A stretch of 64,000 nt of DNA. Source: Paractinoplanes toevensis (GTDB lineage Bacteria > Actinomycetota > Actinomycetes > Mycobacteriales > Micromonosporaceae). The stretch lies in assembly GCF_018332695.1 (NCBI RefSeq), contig NZ_BOQN01000015.1, positions 1 to 64,000 of the forward strand, given 5' to 3'. A model generated the notes under the pieces. The model saw nothing but the letters and a program-made list of their open reading frames with translations. It was not told where the DNA came from and searched no databases. Numbering within the stretch: position 1 is the stretch's first letter; each line of letters starts with the position of its first letter. Position numbers and translations under genes: made by a program. Positions 7,786 to 16,293 of this stretch are shown here, one piece after another.

Positions 7786-9126
7786 GTGGACCTTGTCGAG
7801 CAGATCGTGCGCCTGCTGGACGTTCGGCTGCTCGACCCGCTCGAGGTGCTCCTCGAGGGCGACGACGCGGTCCATGCCCTGCGCGACCTGGTCCGGCTGC
7901 GGGCGCGCCGCTGGGCCGACACGCTGCGGCACGGCAGCGATCAGGAAGCCGTGCTGGCCGCGGCCCGGCTGATCGCCACGCTCTACCCCAGCGACCGGGC
8001 CTTCGACCCGCCGCCGGACTGGTGGGCCACCCCGCTCGGCCAGGTCATCGCGGTCCGGGCCGGCCACCCGTGGTCCGAGTCCGTCACCTATGCCACCGCC
8101 GGCGCCATGCTCGGCATCACCCGCCAGGGCGTTCACGACCTGGTGCGGCGCGGCCGCCTGCCCCGCCACCCCGACGGCGGCGTGCCCTCCGCCGCCATCC
8201 GCGACCGCCTCCGAGGAGAACCCATGATCAACGATCGCCTGATAGACGCCGGGGAACTGCCGATCGCGATCCGCGACTTCGGCGGCGACCAGCCCCCGCT
8301 GCTGCTCCTGCACGGCGCCGGCGGCAACCTCGCCCAGCTCACCACCCTGGCCCGCGCCCTGCGCCCGCACCACCGGGTGATCACCGTGGACCTGCGCGGG
8401 CACGGCCGCTCGGGCGACGGAGTGTGGACGTGGGACGCCGCCCTGGGTGACCTGGCCGCCGTCTGCGTGCAGATGGAGCTGGACCGGCCGGCGGTGGTGG
8501 GTCATTCGCTGGGCGGCATGCTGGCGGCGCTGTGGGGCCAGCGGCATCCCGAGGCGCCCGGCGTGGTCAGCCTGGACGGCAACCCGCCGCCCACCCGGCC
8601 CGAGCACCTGCCCGGTCTCGACCCGGAGAAGGCCGCCGCCGAGCTGGCCCGGTTGCACGAGATCTTCGACCGGATGGAGGCCCTCGGCGGCCGGGTCATC
8701 CCCGCCGACCAGCTGCCCGACCTGGTGGAACGCCAGCAGGCGGCGGCCCGCGACATGGGCGCCAACGAGAAGGTGTGGATCGAGGGCTTCCGCCGCAACC
8801 TGGTGCACACCGACGGCGAGACCTCCACCCGCCCGTCCGCCGCCACCACCTCCCAGCTGCGCAAACTCATGAACGAGCTGGACCTGGGCCCGGTCTACGC
8901 GGCGACCACCTGCCCCGAGCTGCTCGTGCTGCCGACCCGCGACCTCCCCGAGCAGGAACCGTTCGCCGACCTCTACGCGGCCCACCGCCGCTACCTGGTC
9001 GAACAGGCTTCGCAGGCCGGCCACCCCCGCTACCTCGAACTCGCCGACGCCTCGCACGCCATGGTGATCGAGCAGCCCATGGTGCTGGCCGGCCTGATCA
9101 CCGATTTCCTGACGGCAAACCGCTGA
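7786..9126 (+). CDS. HTH domain fused to an alpha/beta hydrolase
   Basis: The protein has about 446 residues. The first 146 form a helical domain ending in a MerR/excisionase-like helix-turn-helix (ATAGAMLGITRQGVHDLVRR), and the rest is an alpha/beta hydrolase with nucleophile elbow GHSLGGM and a C-terminal His (DASHAMV). Substrate is unknown; esterase or lactonase are the obvious possibilities. An in-frame ATG at 8224, at the domain junction, has its own GAGGAG 5 nt upstream, so a hydrolase-only form may also be made. The longest frame starts at GTG 7756 inside the palindrome; GTG 7786 is preferred because AGGA precedes it and it leaves the operator outside the gene. A 19-bp duplication covers the stop codon. 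Confidence 0.8.
   Translation: MDLVEQIVRLLDVRLLDPLEVLLEGDDAVHALRDLVRLRARRWADTLRHGSDQEAVLAAARLIATLYPSDRAFDPPPDWWATPLGQVIAVRAGHPWSESVTYATAGAMLGITRQGVHDLVRRGRLPRHPDGGVPSAAIRDRLRGEPMINDRLIDAGELPIAIRDFGGDQPPLLLLHGAGGNLAQLTTLARALRPHHRVITVDLRGHGRSGDGVWTWDAALGDLAAVCVQMELDRPAVVGHSLGGMLAALWGQRHPEAPGVVSLDGNPPPTRPEHLPGLDPEKAAAELARLHEIFDRMEALGGRVIPADQLPDLVERQQAAARDMGANEKVWIEGFRRNLVHTDGETSTRPSAATTSQLRKLMNELDLGPVYAATTCPELLVLPTRDLPEQEPFADLYAAHRRYLVEQASQAGHPRYLELADASHAMVIEQPMVLAGLITDFLTANR
8212..8226 (+). promoter_or_regulatory. Internal ribosome binding site and start at the HTH/hydrolase junction
   Basis: GAGGAG, 5 nt, then ATG (8224) occur in frame exactly where the HTH domain ends and the hydrolase begins. 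This is stronger than the site at the gene's own start, so separate translation of the hydrolase is plausible. Confidence 0.55.
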
Positions 9127-9149
9127 TAAGACGGCAAACCGCTGATAAG
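9111..9149. repeat. 19-bp perfect tandem duplication across a stop codon
   Basis: GACGGCAAACCGCTGATAA (9111-9129) is repeated directly at 9130-9148. The first copy contains the last codons and the TGA of the hydrolase gene, so the second copy is non-coding. Perfect identity suggests a recent slippage event. Confidence 0.9.
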
Positions 9150-9197
9150 TACGCCGAGCGAGAAGTCGCGTCCGAGCGGTTCCGCCTGGCTGCAACA

Positions 9198-9224
9198 CCG
9201 GGCCGTGCGCCCGCTGCGGCCCGG
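9198..9224. terminator. Hairpin between convergent hydrolase and MFS genes
   Basis: CCGGGCCG (9198-9205) and CGGCCCGG (9217-9224) are perfectly complementary around an 11-nt loop, 6 bp from the MFS stop codon. It probably ends transcription from one or both sides. There is no T tract. Confidence 0.55.
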
Positions 9225-9229
9225 CGGGA

Positions 9230-10384
9230 CTAACGCAACGGCCTCGCCGCCCCGGAGGCGGCCAGGCCGATCGCGAGGGCGGCCAAGGCGCACAGGATGG
9301 CGTCGAGGACGCCGAAGTGCTGGGTCAGGACGCCGATCAGGGGTGGGCCGGCCAGGAAGGCGCCGTAGCCGATCGAGCCGGCCACCGAGACCCGGATGGC
9401 GGCCCGGGCCGGGTCGTCGGCCGCCGCGCTCATCCCCACCGGGAATCCCAGCGACGAGCCCACGCCCCACAGCAGCCCGCCCAGCAGGGCGACCGGAACG
9501 GCGAGGCCGGAGACGACCAGCAGCAGGCCGGCGATGCCGGCGACCACGGTCGCGCGCAGCACGGGCACCCGGCCCCACCGTTCGATGGCGTAGCCGCCGA
9601 ACAGCCGGGACAGGGTCATGGCGGTGACGAACGACCCGTACGCGATGGCGCCGATCGTCTCGCTCGCGCCGTAACCGTCGACCAGGCTGATCGCCAGCCA
9701 GTCGTTGGCGGTGCCCTCGGCGAAGCCGAAGCCGAGCATGATCAGGCCGATCAGGACGGTACGGGGTTCGCGCCACGCCTGGACCACGCTCATCGACCGG
9801 GAGCGGCCCTGAGCGTGCGCCACGGGCGGCTGGAACCGCCGTACGGTCGGAAAGGTGATCGAAGCCGTCAGCGCCGCGGTGAGATAGAGCTGCGCCCAGA
9901 TCGGCAGGCTGCAGGCCGCCGCCAGGGCACTCGTGCCGGCGCCCAGCACCGTGCCCAGGCTGAAACCGGCGTGGAAGCGCGGCATGATCGTGCGGCCGAG
10001 GCGGCGTTCGACGGCGGCGCCCTCGACGTTCATGGCGACGTCCCAGGCGCTGTTGCCCGCCCCGACCAGCACCAGGCCGGCTGCGGCGATCGGAACCTCG
10101 CCGGTCAGCGTGCCGGTGCCGAGGCCGATCAGCCCGATCACCATCGAACTGCTGCCGAGCAGGATGGTCCGGGCCGGGCCGACCCGCTGCACGAGCGGAC
10201 CGGCGAGCGGGATCGACATGATCGCGGCGGCCGAGATGCAGAGCAGCAGCAGGCCGAAGCCGGCCGCGGACAGGTGCAGGTCGTCGCGGACGGCGGGAGC
10301 GCGGGCCAGCCAGCCGGCGAAGGCCAGGCCGTTGGTCGCGAAGGTGACCGCGACCGCCACCCGGGCCCGGTCGGTGATCGTCAC
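9230..10384 (-). CDS. Major facilitator superfamily transporter
   Basis: The 384-residue protein is almost entirely hydrophobic with about 12 predicted membrane helices. It carries an MFS-type loop after helix 2 (GPLVQRVGPARTI) and a second half-repeat loop (GGYAIERWGRVP). The order of hydrophobic segments resembles YbjJ-like proteins of unknown substrate. The start is a GTG at 10384 (MTITDRAR) without a clear ribosome site, so it may be leaderless or start slightly later. It stands alone, convergent with the hydrolase gene and divergent from the galactose oxidase gene. Efflux or sugar transport cannot be distinguished. Confidence 0.85.
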   Translation of the reverse strand: MTITDRARVAVAVTFATNGLAFAGWLARAPAVRDDLHLSAAGFGLLLLCISAAAIMSIPLAGPLVQRVGPARTILLGSSSMVIGLIGLGTGTLTGEVPIAAAGLVLVGAGNSAWDVAMNVEGAAVERRLGRTIMPRFHAGFSLGTVLGAGTSALAAACSLPIWAQLYLTAALTASITFPTVRRFQPPVAHAQGRSRSMSVVQAWREPRTVLIGLIMLGFGFAEGTANDWLAISLVDGYGASETIGAIAYGSFVTAMTLSRLFGGYAIERWGRVPVLRATVVAGIAGLLLVVSGLAVPVALLGGLLWGVGSSLGFPVGMSAAADDPARAAIRVSVAGSIGYGAFLAGPPLIGVLTQHFGVLDAILCALAALAIGLAASGAARPLR

Positions 10385-10712
10385 GATGCCCGAACTTACT
10401 CGTTAAAGCGAACGGCCCGGGACGCGGATTCACCCGCACGTGGGAAAAGGAAGTTAATCACACAGTTGATTCGCAGTACGGCCACCCGGGCCACTACCTG
10501 CACCAATACCGCTGCCGGTAAGAAATCGCCTGGCCGACATCGCGGCTTGTGTCGGTTATGGGGCTTAAGTACGAATTGGTGCAGAACTATAGCCCCCTTA
10601 GATTGCACTGTCATCTGGCCATTCGTGGGATTTCTTGAAACGCCGAGGCGATGTTGTGAAACGCCTGAGCCACGTTGAGTTCTCGCGAAGGAGAAGAGTC
10701 CTTGGGGGGAAC
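10385..10712. other. 328-bp divergent intergenic region (MFS / galactose oxidase)
   Basis: No convincing gene is present; the open frames here have no family features. The stretch is more AT-rich than its surroundings. TTGGTG (10576-10581), 17 bp, TAGATT (10599-10604) is a candidate promoter for the galactose oxidase gene. TGAAACGCC occurs twice (10636-10644 and 10657-10665), 21 bp apart on the same DNA face, and could be an activator or repressor site. Confidence 0.45.
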
Positions 10713-13643
10713 ATGCGCTTGCGAGGCCAGTATTGGTCCCGTGCCGCGGCAACCGCGGTTTTATGCCTGATCACCGGCACTGCAATGGTGCTGCACCAGG
10801 CGGACAGCAACTCAGAAAACGGGGCCGGCTCGCAGAGCGTCACCGATGAACACGCCAAGCACGTGATGGTGAAGCCGGTGCCGGTCGCGGTGACCGCCGC
10901 CGCTCCGCTGCCGCGCACCGGTTGGACGGCCGCCGCCGACACGGCCGCCTCCGGCTTCGCCGCCGGCAACGCGCTGGACAACAGCACCAGCACGGCCTGG
11001 AAGAGCAGCACCACCGTGGCGATGCCGCACTACATCACGATCGACACCAAGAACAAGATGGCGATCAGCGGCCTCACCTACCTCCCGCTGGCCGGCGCCA
11101 ACGGCCGGATCGGGCAGTACAAGGTGCAGGTCAGCGACAACGGCACGACCTGGTCGGCAAACGTTGCCACCGGCACCTTCGCCGACGACGCGACGGTCAA
11201 GACCGTCACCATCGCCACCGTCATCACCCGCTACGTGCGGCTGACCGCGGTCACCGAGGCCGGTAACCGGGTCAAGTGGGCCGCCGCCGCCGAGATCAAC
11301 CTGCTGGGTGGCACCGACCCGGCCCTGCCGCGCACCGGCTGGACCGTCGCCGCCGACAGCCAGGAGACCGTGGGCGAGAACGCCCCGGCCACCAACGCGA
11401 TCGACGGCAACACCGCGACCATCTGGCACACCCAGTGGCAGGACGCCGAACCGGGCCTCCCGCACACCTTCACCATCGACATGCACGCGGCCTTCCAGGT
11501 CTCCGGCTTCACCTACCTGCCCCGGCAGGACGGCGAGGCCAACGGCCGGATCGGCCAGTACAAGATCGACGTCAGCATGGACGGGGCGGCCTGGACACCC
11601 GCCGTCACCTCGGGCACCTTCAGCGACATCGGCACCGTGCAGTCCATGACGTTCGCCTCGGCGATGGCCCGCTACGTGCGGATCACCGCGCTCACCGAGG
11701 CCGGCAACCGCGGCCCGTGGACGTCGGCCGCCGAGATCAACGTGCTCGGCCGGTCCGACTCGCGGCTGGACCGCACCGGTTGGACCGCCACCGCCGACAG
11801 CCAGGAGACGACCGGCGAGGACGGCAAGGCGGCCAACGCGCTCGACGGCAACACCGCCACCATCTGGCACACCGAGTGGAACCTCAACGAGCCGGACTAC
11901 CCGCACACGTACACGATCGACACCAAGGCCAGCCGGCAGATCGGCGGCCTCGTCTACCTCCCCCGGCAGGACGCCGAAAGCGGCGGTAACGGGCGGATCG
12001 GTGGCTACAAGATCCAGTCCTCGACCAACAACACGGCGTGGACCGACGTGGCCACCGGCGCGTTCAACGACGACGGCGGCGAGAAGACCGTGGTCTTCCC
12101 GACGGTGACCGCCCGGTACGTGCGACTCGTCGCGCAGGCCGAGGCCGGCAACCGCGGGCCGTGGGCGTCGGCCGCCGAGTTCAACCTGCTCGGCCCGAGC
12201 GGTGCGGTCGCCGTCAACCGAGGCTCGTGGAGCGCGCCGGTCGGCTTCCCGCTAGTGCCGGTCGCGGCGGCGCTGCTGCCCAACGGCAAGATCCTCACCT
12301 GGTCGGCGGAATACGCCGACGACTTCAACGGTGGCACCGGCAGCACGCTGACCGCCACCTACGACCCGGCCACCGGCGTCGTCACCCAGCGCGACGTGGT
12401 CGAGACCGGGCACGACATGTTCTGCCCCGGTATCTCGGTGCTCCCGGACGGCCGCATCATGATCACCGGCGGTAACGACGCCGAGGTGACCAGCATCTAC
12501 AACCCGGCCACCGACGCCTGGACCCGCGGCCCGGACATGAAGACGCCGCGTGGCTACCAGTCGAGCGTGACTCTCGGCGACGGCCGGGTGTTCACCATCG
12601 GCGGCTCGTGGAGCGGCGGCAACGGCAACGTCGATGTCGCGCACAAGTCCGGTGAGGTCTGGTCGGCGAGCACCGGCTGGAAGTCGCTGCCGGGCGCCAA
12701 CGTGGTGCCGATGCTGACTGCCGACACCACCAACGGTGACTACCGCAAGGACAATCACGCCTGGCTGTTCGCCTGGTCCGGCAACAAGGTCCTGCAGGCC
12801 GGCCCGAGCAAGGCGATGAACTGGTACACCGCCGACGGCAACGGCACGGTCGCCGCGGCCGGCACCCGTGGTGACGACACCGACGCCATGAACGGCAACG
12901 CGGTCATGTACGACACCGGCAAGATCCTGACCCTCGGCGGCGCACCCAACTACGACGACTCGGCCGCGACCGCCAACGCGTACGTGCTGACCATCAGCGG
13001 CAGCACGGTGACGACCAAGAAGGTCGGGTCGATGGCGAACACCCGGGCGTTCCAGAACAGCGTCGTCCTGCCGGACGGCAAGGTTCTGGTCACCGGCGGG
13101 CAGAACTTCGCGGTGCCGTTCTCGGACAACACCACGGTCTACTCGGCCGAGTTGTACGACCCGGCGACCGAGAAGTTCAGCACGATGGCCAGCGCGACGG
13201 TGCCGCGCAACTACCACAGCGTGTCCCTGCTGATGCCGGACGGCCGGGTGTTCAGCGGTGGTGGCGGCCTCTGCGGCGGCGACTGCACCACCAACCACTT
13301 CGACGGGCAGTTCTTCACCCCGCCGTACCTGCTGAACGAGGACGGCACGGCGGCCACCCGGCCGACGATCACCACTGCCCCGACCACCGCGGCCAACGGC
13401 GCGACGATCAACGTCAAGACCGGCGCGGCGGTCACCGGGTTCTCGATCATCCGGATGGGCACGGCCACCCACACCGTCGACACGGACCAGCGGCGCCTGT
13501 CGCTGACCCCGACGGCGGCCAACGGCGGCTACAACCTGACGGTCCCGGCCGACAAGGGCATCGCGGTTCCCGGCTACTGGATGCTGTTCGCGCTGGACGC
13601 GAAGGGCGTACCGAGCGTCGCGAAGATCATCAAGATCGGCTGA
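10713..13643 (+). CDS. Secreted galactose oxidase-like copper radical oxidase with three discoidin domains
   Basis: The 976-residue protein has a signal peptide (about 1-30), three consecutive F5/8 type C (CBM32-like) domains of about 145 residues each, a Kelch beta-propeller and a C-terminal immunoglobulin-like cap. All residues of the fungal galactose oxidase active site can be placed: Cys571 and Tyr615 (the cross-linked pair, 44 apart as in Fusarium Cys228/Tyr272), Trp in IGGSWSGG, Tyr834, His835 and His920 (835 to 920 is 85 apart, as 496 to 581). It should oxidise a primary alcohol of galactose-type sugars to the aldehyde, making H2O2, outside the cell. Fusarium's enzyme has one such carbohydrate-binding domain. 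Start ATG 10713 has GGGGGG just upstream; an in-frame TTG at 10635 would precede the signal peptide. Confidence 0.92.
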   Translation: MRLRGQYWSRAAATAVLCLITGTAMVLHQADSNSENGAGSQSVTDEHAKHVMVKPVPVAVTAAAPLPRTGWTAAADTAASGFAAGNALDNSTSTAWKSSTTVAMPHYITIDTKNKMAISGLTYLPLAGANGRIGQYKVQVSDNGTTWSANVATGTFADDATVKTVTIATVITRYVRLTAVTEAGNRVKWAAAAEINLLGGTDPALPRTGWTVAADSQETVGENAPATNAIDGNTATIWHTQWQDAEPGLPHTFTIDMHAAFQVSGFTYLPRQDGEANGRIGQYKIDVSMDGAAWTPAVTSGTFSDIGTVQSMTFASAMARYVRITALTEAGNRGPWTSAAEINVLGRSDSRLDRTGWTATADSQETTGEDGKAANALDGNTATIWHTEWNLNEPDYPHTYTIDTKASRQIGGLVYLPRQDAESGGNGRIGGYKIQSSTNNTAWTDVATGAFNDDGGEKTVVFPTVTARYVRLVAQAEAGNRGPWASAAEFNLLGPSGAVAVNRGSWSAPVGFPLVPVAAALLPNGKILTWSAEYADDFNGGTGSTLTATYDPATGVVTQRDVVETGHDMFCPGISVLPDGRIMITGGNDAEVTSIYNPATDAWTRGPDMKTPRGYQSSVTLGDGRVFTIGGSWSGGNGNVDVAHKSGEVWSASTGWKSLPGANVVPMLTADTTNGDYRKDNHAWLFAWSGNKVLQAGPSKAMNWYTADGNGTVAAAGTRGDDTDAMNGNAVMYDTGKILTLGGAPNYDDSAATANAYVLTISGSTVTTKKVGSMANTRAFQNSVVLPDGKVLVTGGQNFAVPFSDNTTVYSAELYDPATEKFSTMASATVPRNYHSVSLLMPDGRVFSGGGGLCGGDCTTNHFDGQFFTPPYLLNEDGTAATRPTITTAPTTAANGATINVKTGAAVTGFSIIRMGTATHTVDTDQRRLSLTPTAANGGYNLTVPADKGIAVPGYWMLFALDAKGVPSVAKIIKIG

Positions 13644-13660
13644 GTTCGGGTTCTGCGTCA

Positions 13661-13693
13661 GGGGGCGCCGGTCTTCGGACCGGCGCCCCCTTT
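13661..13693 (+). terminator. Rho-independent terminator after galactose oxidase
   Basis: A perfect 13-bp stem (GGGGGCGCCGGTC with its complement) closes a TTCG tetraloop and is followed by TTTCTT. It also lies just past the stop of the convergent GH127 gene and may serve both strands. Confidence 0.93.
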
Positions 13694-13695
13694 CT

Positions 13696-16161
13696 TCACG
13701 CTCCGCTCGTGTGGAGGCCGGCCACCTCGGCGGCGCTCAGGGCCCGGTGGTAGAGCCGCACGTTGTCCAGGGCACCGTCCAGGTAGGGATCGGCGTACCG
13801 CGAGCGGCCGAGCCAGTTCTGGGTGGTGCTGCTCAGCGTCGCGGTGAGCGCCGGGTTACGACCCACCTCGGCCCCGTTCACGTAGAGCACGCCCAGGCCG
13901 CCACTGCGGGTGACCGCGACGTGCGTCCAGACCCCGGCCGGCAGCGCCGACGGGGCATCTATCCGCTGCTCGCCGCCCGAGCCGGAGGTGGTGATGGCGA
14001 AGCGGGCGGTGCCGGCGCTCGAGCGCGGGGTGAGGAACAGGTAGGCACCGGTCCCGGTGCCGAGGTCGAACAGCCGGCTCCAGGTGGTGACGATGTCGAT
14101 CCGCACCCAGAGGGCGACGGAGAAATTGGTCGCGCCGGCGAGGATGCCGCCGGGCATCGACGCGTACGCCGTGGAGCCGTTGAGATCCAGCGCCTGACCT
14201 CCGCGCCCGCTGACGTAGACGGCCCCGCCCGCGAGGGTGGCGGTGCGCCCGTTGCCGGAGGCGTCGGCCACCGACCCGTCGAACGGGTAGTGCGCGACCA
14301 AAGTCGAACCCCCGATAGACCAATAGACGCTGTATCGCTGTCCGTGCACCTTGTAGAAAGGAGCCAGCACCACACCACCCGCCGTGTACTGCAGCGGCGT
14401 CGCCGTGGGAGACAGCGACGCCGGGTCCAGCACCGGCAGCGCGGTCAGGTTCGACGTGCCGAAGAGTCCACCCAGGACGATCGGGCCGACCTTGACCGCC
14501 TGCACCGACGCGTTGTCGTTGGTCGCCTCCCTGGTCAGCGCCATCGGGAGCGTGACGTCGACGACGTCGCCGGAAGCCCAGGTCCGGCTGACCGACGCGT
14601 AGGCGCCGGCCGCCGGCGAGGAGAACACGGCGCCGTTGACGCGGATCTGGGCGGCCGCCGCCCACGCCGGGATCCGGATCCGCATCGTGAAGCTGCCCGA
14701 CCCGGTCACGGTCAGCTTCGTGGAACCGGCCTCGGGGAAGGACGTGTCCTGCCGGACCGTCACGCCCCGGGCCGACCAGGTCAGAACCGAGGGGATGAAC
14801 AGGTTGACGTAGAGCGTGCTCGCGCCGTCGTGGAAGTAGATGGAGTCGCCGTACTTGGTGTTGCTCTCCATGCCGGTGCCGTGGCAGCAGACGAAGCTGT
14901 TGTAGTCGTTGCTGTAGGTCTTGATGCCGCCCGCCCGCAGCGGCACGTAGTAGCACTGGAAGCCGTGCGCGGACGACGGGTCCTGAGACGCGAGGATGTG
15001 GTTGTAGAGAGCCCTTTCATAGAAGTCCATGTATTCAATGCGCGCCGGGTCGGTGAGAAACAGCTGCCGGGTCAGCTTGAGCATGTTGTAGGAATTGCAG
15101 CACTCGGCGGTGGTGTCGGAAAGTTCACCGGCGATCCGGTCGGCCGCTTTGAAGTACTCACCGTTCGAGTTGCCACCGATCGCATACGTATGGTGACGGG
15201 TCACGATGTCCCAGAAGTTGACCGCGATATCCCGGTACCGGGTCGTCCCGGTGGCGTGATACTCGCGGATCGCCCCGAGGATTTTCGGGATCTGCGTATT
15301 GGCGTGGTAGTTGTTCAGAGCGTCCTGATCGGAGGCGAGCGGATCGAAGATCTCGGCATGGTCGAAATGCTGGGCCGCGGCCAGATGGGTGGCGTCGCCG
15401 GTCACCTGGTAGAGGTTGGTCAGCACCTCGTTCATGCCGCCGAACTCGGTGTCCAGCATGTTCTGCCGTTGGGCCAGGGTGAGCCGGTCGTTGCGGAACT
15501 TCACCCAGGCCGCCATGCCGGTGAGCACGGTCAGCGCCGGTGCGTTGCCGGCCAGCAGATGCATGTCGAGCAGCCCCGCCATGATCTTGTGGAGGGTGTA
15601 GTAGGGAGCCCACACGCTCTGCCGCTGCTCGACCCGGTCGATGAAGCTCTCCGGGAAGGCGCTGAGGTACCCGGTGTTGAAGCCGGCCGTTACGGCGCGG
15701 GCCTGGCACTGGGCCAGCACGGTGACGATCTGGTTGCCCTTGGTCTGGTAACCGGTGTCGCCGGTGCTCGCGTAGGCCTGCGCGAGCGCGGACAGCAGGT
15801 GGCCGGTGGAGTGGCCGCGCAGCTCGGTGGTGGGTGACTCCCAGCCGCCGCAGGCGGTGGCGGCCGACGACAGGCCGACGTTGAGCCGGAACGTGTGCAG
15901 CAGCCGGTCGACGTCGAGGAACTGCAGGTAGGACTGGGTGCGTCCGGCGTTGGCCGTGAACGGGCTGGTCAGCAGGCGCACGGCCGAGAGCGGAAACGCA
16001 AAGGCCGAGACCCCGGTGTCGGGCCGGGCAACAAGAGCGGGGGCGGGGGCGGGGCCCCGATAGGGGCCGGCACTGACGGCACTGGGTGCGGTGAGCACCG
16101 AGGCGGCGCCGACGGCGGCGGAGCCGGCCAGGAGCGCGCGGCGGGACAGCGGCGATGTCAC
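13696..16161 (-). CDS. Secreted GH127-type glycoside hydrolase with C-terminal LamG domain
   Basis: The 821-residue protein begins with a Tat-like signal (SRRALLAGSAAVGAAS). Residues about 55-600 match the GH127 (formerly DUF1680) (alpha/alpha)6 barrel, whose known members are beta-L-arabinofuranosidases. The Glu-Cys3 zinc site is visible as TAECC and FVCCHGTGMES; the first Cys of the second pair is the nucleophile in HypBA1. A concanavalin-like LamG domain (about 645-815, starting VAHYPFDGS) probably binds sugar polymer. It is last in the minus-strand glycosidase run; a strong hairpin (16240-16280) separates it from the gene before, so its expression may be partly independent. Confidence 0.88.
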   Translation of the reverse strand: MTSPLSRRALLAGSAAVGAASVLTAPSAVSAGPYRGPAPAPALVARPDTGVSAFAFPLSAVRLLTSPFTANAGRTQSYLQFLDVDRLLHTFRLNVGLSSAATACGGWESPTTELRGHSTGHLLSALAQAYASTGDTGYQTKGNQIVTVLAQCQARAVTAGFNTGYLSAFPESFIDRVEQRQSVWAPYYTLHKIMAGLLDMHLLAGNAPALTVLTGMAAWVKFRNDRLTLAQRQNMLDTEFGGMNEVLTNLYQVTGDATHLAAAQHFDHAEIFDPLASDQDALNNYHANTQIPKILGAIREYHATGTTRYRDIAVNFWDIVTRHHTYAIGGNSNGEYFKAADRIAGELSDTTAECCNSYNMLKLTRQLFLTDPARIEYMDFYERALYNHILASQDPSSAHGFQCYYVPLRAGGIKTYSNDYNSFVCCHGTGMESNTKYGDSIYFHDGASTLYVNLFIPSVLTWSARGVTVRQDTSFPEAGSTKLTVTGSGSFTMRIRIPAWAAAAQIRVNGAVFSSPAAGAYASVSRTWASGDVVDVTLPMALTREATNDNASVQAVKVGPIVLGGLFGTSNLTALPVLDPASLSPTATPLQYTAGGVVLAPFYKVHGQRYSVYWSIGGSTLVAHYPFDGSVADASGNGRTATLAGGAVYVSGRGGQALDLNGSTAYASMPGGILAGATNFSVALWVRIDIVTTWSRLFDLGTGTGAYLFLTPRSSAGTARFAITTSGSGGEQRIDAPSALPAGVWTHVAVTRSGGLGVLYVNGAEVGRNPALTATLSSTTQNWLGRSRYADPYLDGALDNVRLYHRALSAAEVAGLHTSGA

Positions 16162-16239
16162 ATGGACCTCCCAGGCGAAACGGGGGCAGGGGTTATCGCC
16201 GGGCCGCCGGGCAGCGGCCCGATGGGGAGTCGAGTTCGG

Positions 16240-16280
16240 CCGCGGCTCGGCACGTTTGTGGGAAACGCGCCGAGCCGCGG
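16240..16280. terminator. Long hairpin between two secreted glycosidase genes
   Basis: CCGCGGCTCGGC (16240-16251) pairs perfectly with 16269-16280, and an inner CGTTT/AAACG stem extends it after one A-C mismatch, leaving a GTGGG loop. It lies between same-strand genes and has no T tract. It may be a partial terminator, a processing site or an mRNA 3'-end stabiliser. Confidence 0.6.
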
Positions 16281-16293
16281 GGCTTGGGGGCGG

